Part shown: piece by piece, positions 27,861-32,081 of the stretch
Numbering within the stretch: position 1 is the stretch's first letter
Layout of the letters: each line of letters opens with the position of its first letter
Origin: Deltaproteobacteria bacterium
GTDB taxonomy: Bacteria > Desulfobacterota > DSM-4660 > Desulfatiglandales > Desulfatiglandaceae
DNA length: 32,081 nt
Direction: 5' to 3'
NCBI GenBank assembly: GCA_003646815.1
Contig: QMLQ01000008.1
Coordinates: 1 to 32,081, forward strand
Made by a program: the position numbers and the translations under genes
Notes under the pieces: model-generated
The model's database searches: none
Told to the model about the DNA's origin: nothing
Seen by the model: the letters and a program-made list of their open reading frames with translations, nothing else

Positions 27861-29407
27861 TCAATGGTACTGGGGGGCTTTGAAGAGATATCATATACAA
27901 CCCTGTTTACCCCTTTGACACTGTTGATAATACGATTGGAAATTCTCGCCATGACTTCGTAGGGGATGCGCGACCAGTCGGCCGTCATGGCGTCCAGACT
28001 GTCAACTACTCTCACCGCCACCACGTTCTCATACGTCCGCTCATCGCCCATGACACCTACCGTCCTGATGGGCAAAAGAACTGCGAAAGACTGCCACACT
28101 TTCTCATAAAAGCCAGCGCTGCGGATTTCATCCTGGACAATAATATCGGCGAAACGGAGTATTTCAAGTCTTTCCCTCGTGATTTCTCCCAGTATCCTTA
28201 CGGCGAGTCCGGGGCCTGGAAAGGGCTGCCGCATCACCAGTTCCCGCGGCAGTTCCAGCTCCATGCCCACCTGCCGCACTTCATCTTTAAACAGTTCGCG
28301 CAGGGGTTCTATTAATTTCAGATTCATCGTTTCCGGCAGACCGCCCACATTGTGGTGGCTCTTTATGGTCGCAGACGGTCCTTTGAATGAGACGCTTTCT
28401 ATCACATCTGGATAAAGGGTCCCCTGGGCGAGATATCTTGCTTTTCCCAGTTCCTTGGCTTTTTTCTCAAAAACAGCGATAAATTCATGCCCGATAATCT
28501 TTCGCTTCTTTTCGGGATCAACGACCCCCTTCAACCTCTCCAGGAAGTGTTCAGAGGCATCCACCAGATGGAAATCCACCCCATAATGCCCTTTAAACAG
28601 ATCGATGACCTCTTCGGCTTCTCCCCGCCGGAGGAGCCCGTTGTCCACGAATATACACGAGAGGTTTTCCCCGATTGCCCTGTACAGCAACACCGCTGTC
28701 ACCGAGGAATCAACCCCGCCGGAAAGGCCGCAGATAACCCGCTCATTTCCAACAGTCTCCCGAAGGCTCTTCACGGTTCGCCTTACGAACGAAGACATGG
28801 TCCAGGACGGCTCACATCCACAGACGTGAAACAGGAAGTTTTTGAGGATTCTTGTTCCGCTCGGGGTATGCGCAACTTCAGGATGGAATTGTACACCAAA
28901 AAGCCTTCTTTCTCTGTCCGCCATGGCGGCTACTGGGCTGTTCTTACTGGAAGCCAGAGACTCAAAACCCTCCGGCATTTCCTCTATGCGATCGCCGTGA
29001 CTCATCCATACGGTTTCATCCCCTTCCGTCCCTACTCCGGAAAAGATATCACGGTGATCAAGGATGCTGATCTGCGCGTTGCCATATTCCCGGTCAAGGG
29101 CTTTTGTCACTGCTCCACCCCGCATTTGGGTCAGGAACTGCATCCCGTAACAAATCCCCAGAACCGGCACTCCCAGTTCAAGCACTTCTTTTTCCGCCAG
29201 CGGAGCATCCTGATCAAAAATGCTTGCAGGACCTCCGGAGAGGATGATCCCTTTCGGCGCAAAGGACTTGATCTCTTCCACTTCCATGTGAAAAGGATGG
29301 ATTTCGCAGTAGACCTGGGCTTCACGCACTCTCCTGGCGATGAGCTGGGTGTACTGGGATCCGAAATCAAGGATCAATATTTTCTGCTTGTACAGTTTGT
29401 TGGTCAT
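27851..29407 (-). CDS. guaA: GMP synthase (glutamine-hydrolyzing)
   Basis: [48 protein letters not shown]-terminal [11 protein letters not shown] at 29407 after GAGGG (ORF-track start 29455 over-extended). Confidence 0.96.
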   Translation of the reverse strand: MTNKLYKQKILILDFGSQYTQLIARRVREAQVYCEIHPFHMEVEEIKSFAPKGIILSGGPASIFDQDAPLAEKEVLELGVPVLGICYGMQFLTQMRGGAVTKALDREYGNAQISILDHRDIFSGVGTEGDETVWMSHGDRIEEMPEGFESLASSKNSPVAAMADRERRLFGVQFHPEVAHTPSGTRILKNFLFHVCGCEPSWTMSSFVRRTVKSLRETVGNERVICGLSGGVDSSVTAVLLYRAIGENLSCIFVDNGLLRRGEAEEVIDLFKGHYGVDFHLVDASEHFLERLKGVVDPEKKRKIIGHEFIAVFEKKAKELGKARYLAQGTLYPDVIESVSFKGPSATIKSHHNVGGLPETMNLKLIEPLRELFKDEVRQVGMELELPRELVMRQPFPGPGLAVRILGEITRERLEILRFADIIVQDEIRSAGFYEKVWQSFAVLLPIRTVGVMGDERTYENVVAVRVVDSLDAMTADWSRIPYEVMARISNRIINSVKGVNRVVYDISSKPPSTIEWE

Positions 29408-29540
29408 GTTATCCCTCGTTGTCATATCATTCATGCAGGCACCAGCAGGAACCAAGAAGAATCCGCTTCATCCGACGCACAGGCCTTTCACAAATCACTC
29501 AGGTTCAAGCAGGGTGCGAAAAGAGTTGAAGATCCAGAAA

Positions 29541-31004
29541 TCATTCAACCCGATAATTGGGAGCCTCCTTGATAATGATGACATCATGCACGTGGCTTTC
29601 CCTGAGCCCTGCAGGGGAAATCTGCATGAACTTCGCCCTGGTCTGAAGCGTGTTAATGTCCTCGCATCCCAGGTATCCCATGCCGGCCCTCAGTCCTCCC
29701 ACGAGCTGGTACACCGTATCGGCAAGCGGTCCCCGGTATGGCACGCGTCCAACTATCCCCTCCGGTACCAGCTTTTTGTCCAGTTCCCTGTCTTCCTGAA
29801 AATACCGATCCCTGCTTCCCTCTTTCATTGCCTCCAGGGATCCCATTCCACGATACACCTTGTAAGTTCTGCCCTGGAATAGAATGGTTTCGCCCGGGCT
29901 CTCCTCTGTCCCGGCAAAAAGGCTCCCGATCATGACCGAGTCTGCACCCCCGGCCAGGGCCTTTGTCACGTCCCCGGAATACTTGATCCCCCCGTCTGCA
30001 ATAACAGGAACGTCTGCATCCCTTGCCACAGCCGCACAATGCATGATGGCGCTCATCTGTGGTACTCCCACCCCTGCCACCACGCGCGTTGTGCAAATGG
30101 AGCCGGGCCCAACGCCCACCTTGACCGCATCCACTCCGGCGTCTATGAGGGCCCTGGTGCCTTCAACAGTGGCAATATTTCCCGCAATCACTTCAAGGTC
30201 AGGAAATGTATTTTTAACCCTCCTGGCGGTTTCCACCACTTTTTCTGAATGCCCATGGGCGGTATCAATCACGATGACATCCACATCTGCCGACCTGAGA
30301 TCCTCAATCCTGTCCATGGTGTCCGGAGCGACTCCCACCGCAGCACCCACCCTGAGTCTTCCCAGGCCGTCTTTACAGGAATCCGGATATTTTTTTATCT
30401 TCTCAATGTCTTTGATGGTAATGAGTCCTTGCAGCTTCCCATTGTCATCAACGACCAGTAATTTTTCAATTCGTCTCCGGTGCAGGATCGCCTTTGACTC
30501 CTCAAGCGTAATTCCCACCTTTGCCGTGGCCAGGTTTTCCTTGGTCATGACGGCTTCCACTTTCTGATCAAGGTTGGTTTCAAACCGCAGATCCCGGTTC
30601 GTTATGATCCCAAGGAGATTGCCTGATTTCACAACCGGCACACCGGAAATCCGGTATTCTTTCATAATCTCGAGTACTTCATAGATTTTCTGTTCCGGCT
30701 CTACCGTAATGGGATCAACGATCATACCACTCTCTGATTTCTTGACCTTTTCCACCTCAAGGGCCTGGCGCTCAATGGGCATGTTCTTGTGGATAAATCC
30801 GATTCCTCCCTGCCGTGCCATAGTGATGGCGGTATCTGCCTCGGTCACGGTGTCCATGGCGGCGCTCACAATTGGGATATTCAGCGTAATATTTCGTGAT
30901 AGTTTTGTCTTTACATTGACTTCCCCTGGTAACACTGATGAGCTGGCCGGCATCAGGAGCAGATCATCAAATGTAAAACCAAACTGAACGTCTTTAGTTT
31001 GCAT
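29541..31004 (-). CDS. guaB: IMP dehydrogenase with CBS domains
   Basis: [64 protein letters not shown] at 31004 after GGAGGACAAAGGGT. Confidence 0.96.
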   Translation of the reverse strand: MQTKDVQFGFTFDDLLLMPASSSVLPGEVNVKTKLSRNITLNIPIVSAAMDTVTEADTAITMARQGGIGFIHKNMPIERQALEVEKVKKSESGMIVDPITVEPEQKIYEVLEIMKEYRISGVPVVKSGNLLGIITNRDLRFETNLDQKVEAVMTKENLATAKVGITLEESKAILHRRRIEKLLVVDDNGKLQGLITIKDIEKIKKYPDSCKDGLGRLRVGAAVGVAPDTMDRIEDLRSADVDVIVIDTAHGHSEKVVETARRVKNTFPDLEVIAGNIATVEGTRALIDAGVDAVKVGVGPGSICTTRVVAGVGVPQMSAIMHCAAVARDADVPVIADGGIKYSGDVTKALAGGADSVMIGSLFAGTEESPGETILFQGRTYKVYRGMGSLEAMKEGSRDRYFQEDRELDKKLVPEGIVGRVPYRGPLADTVYQLVGGLRAGMGYLGCEDINTLQTRAKFMQISPAGLRESHVHDVIIIKEAPNYRVE

Positions 31005-31971
31005 ACCCTTTGTCCTCCACATATTTCCATATCAGCCCCTCAAGAATATCTGAAAAGCAGACGGTAAGTTGATCCATACCAAAAAAATCCATTATCTCAG
31101 CAGCCAGAAGGAGACCCGCAGGGAAAACGTGCGCTCTCCAACCATCCAACCCATACCTGCGCACTCTTTCTTGCCGTTTCAAGGCGATTGTTTGTGCCAA
31201 AAGTTCCTGTATGGATCCCCTTGCAACCTCCAGTCCGTTCACGTGATCCGGATCCAGGTTGTTCCCGGAAATGTTGTGCACCAGCGCGCCGATGGTTACA
31301 ATGGTTCCTCCTGTACCCACCATTGAAATTACCTGTTGAAGGGGTATCCGGTCAAGTTCAATCACAAGGTGTTGCCTGATGAACTTCCGCAGAGACCAGG
31401 CTGCCTGCTTTCCCGGGGGATCGGTGTGGAGAAATCTTTCTGTGAGAACAGATGCGCCCACGGCTATGGACCAGGTCTGCCAGACATGTTCCTGCACAAG
31501 GACGAATTCAGTACTGCCTCCCCCCAAGTCCACCACGAGATGGGGATCATTTCCCCTATGAATCGCGTGGGAAACACCCGTAACAGTGAGCCTCGCCTCT
31601 TCCTCACCGCTCATCACTCTCACATCAATCCCTGTTTCTTCCTTTAAAACGCGCAGGAATTCATCCCTGTTCCCGGCCTGCCGGATCACTCCGGTGGCAG
31701 CCGCAATGGTGGTCTCCACTCCGAACTCATGAACCGCGCGATTAAACTCGCGGAATGCATTCACCACACGGACTGCTGCGCTCATTGATAGGTTTCCATC
31801 GTGGTGGTTCGTGCCATGAAAGGCATCGCCCAGGTGGACATAGGTACGGTATCTCGCAATAGGAATAATGCGTTGGTAGGCCTCATCCCACTCTGCTATC
31901 AGCAGCCGTGCTGTATGGGTCCCGAGGTCTATGGAAGCCAGCCTCCTGCACATATCCCATCCCTTCAACAC
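30994..31971 (-). CDS. Ppx/GppA family exopolyphosphatase/pppGpp phosphohydrolase
   Basis: [65 protein letters not shown]. Confidence 0.92.
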   Translation of the reverse strand: MLKGWDMCRRLASIDLGTHTARLLIAEWDEAYQRIIPIARYRTYVHLGDAFHGTNHHDGNLSMSAAVRVVNAFREFNRAVHEFGVETTIAAATGVIRQAGNRDEFLRVLKEETGIDVRVMSGEEEARLTVTGVSHAIHRGNDPHLVVDLGGGSTEFVLVQEHVWQTWSIAVGASVLTERFLHTDPPGKQAAWSLRKFIRQHLVIELDRIPLQQVISMVGTGGTIVTIGALVHNISGNNLDPDHVNGLEVARGSIQELLAQTIALKRQERVRRYGLDGWRAHVFPAGLLLAAEIMDFFGMDQLTVCFSDILEGLIWKYVEDKGYAN

Positions 31972-32081
31972 CTATGGCGTGAGCAAAATCTGATCTCCAA
32001 AACGCTTTTTTAAATCCCCGCTCAGGAGTTTGGCAGCGTGCTCATCAGGCAGCTCCACCATCAGTTCTCCATGTTCACCTA
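31972..32081 (-). CDS. C-terminal fragment of an unidentified protein, runs off window edge
   Basis: Minus-strand frame ending in TAG at 31974-31972: ...GEHGELMVELPDEHAAKLLSGDLKKRFGDQILLTP*; stop abuts the ppx start. Confidence 0.45.
   Translation of the reverse strand, partial: GEHGELMVELPDEHAAKLLSGDLKKRFGDQILLTP

Noticed and set aside
28487-29572. 361-aa plus-strand ORF
   Set aside because: Antisense to guaA; low-complexity-type composition and no recognisable family.
29884-30567. 227-aa plus-strand ORF
   Set aside because: Antisense to guaB, Ser/Pro/Thr-rich shadow ORF.
1-32081. tRNA, rRNA or CRISPR signals
   Set aside because: By eye no tRNA T-loop (GGTTCRANNCC) with cloverleaf, no rRNA-like tract, and no regularly spaced repeat/spacer array was found.

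Overview
This 32-kb window reads as a chromosomal segment of an anaerobic deltaproteobacterium-like (Desulfobacterota-type) genome; the taxon is inferred from gene content only. From left to right it holds: (i) a minus-strand branched-chain-amino-acid-type ABC transporter cluster (livG, acyl-CoA synthetase, livH, livM, and livK truncated at the left edge); (ii) dgt with a small overlapping upstream ORF; (iii) a plus-strand housekeeping run rpsB-tsf-pyrH-frr-uppS-cdsA-dxr-rseP-tsaB-psd-pssA-rsmD-coaD-ihfA; (iv) a convergent RlpA/SPOR lipoprotein; (v) a benzoyl-CoA lower-pathway cluster (SDR, had/bamQ, oah/bamA, dch/bamR) followed by a single-C-domain J-protein; (vi) a minus-strand ppx/gppA-guaB-guaA-UPF0280-histidine kinase block. 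No tRNA, rRNA, CRISPR array or transposase was seen. The best non-obvious signals are: a candidate ~181-bp transposase-less MITE-like element (near-perfect TIRs, TTA flanks) just upstream of the liv operon; degenerate 7-bp-periodic tandem repeats confined to gaps between co-directional genes, twice starting at or within a few nt of a stop codon; a dyad overlapping candidate promoters ahead of the benzoyl-CoA cluster; an intra-cluster terminator-like hairpin between bamA and dch; and a cysteine cluster inside the ATPase domain of the histidine kinase. No clearly new multi-gene system is proven by the sequence alone.
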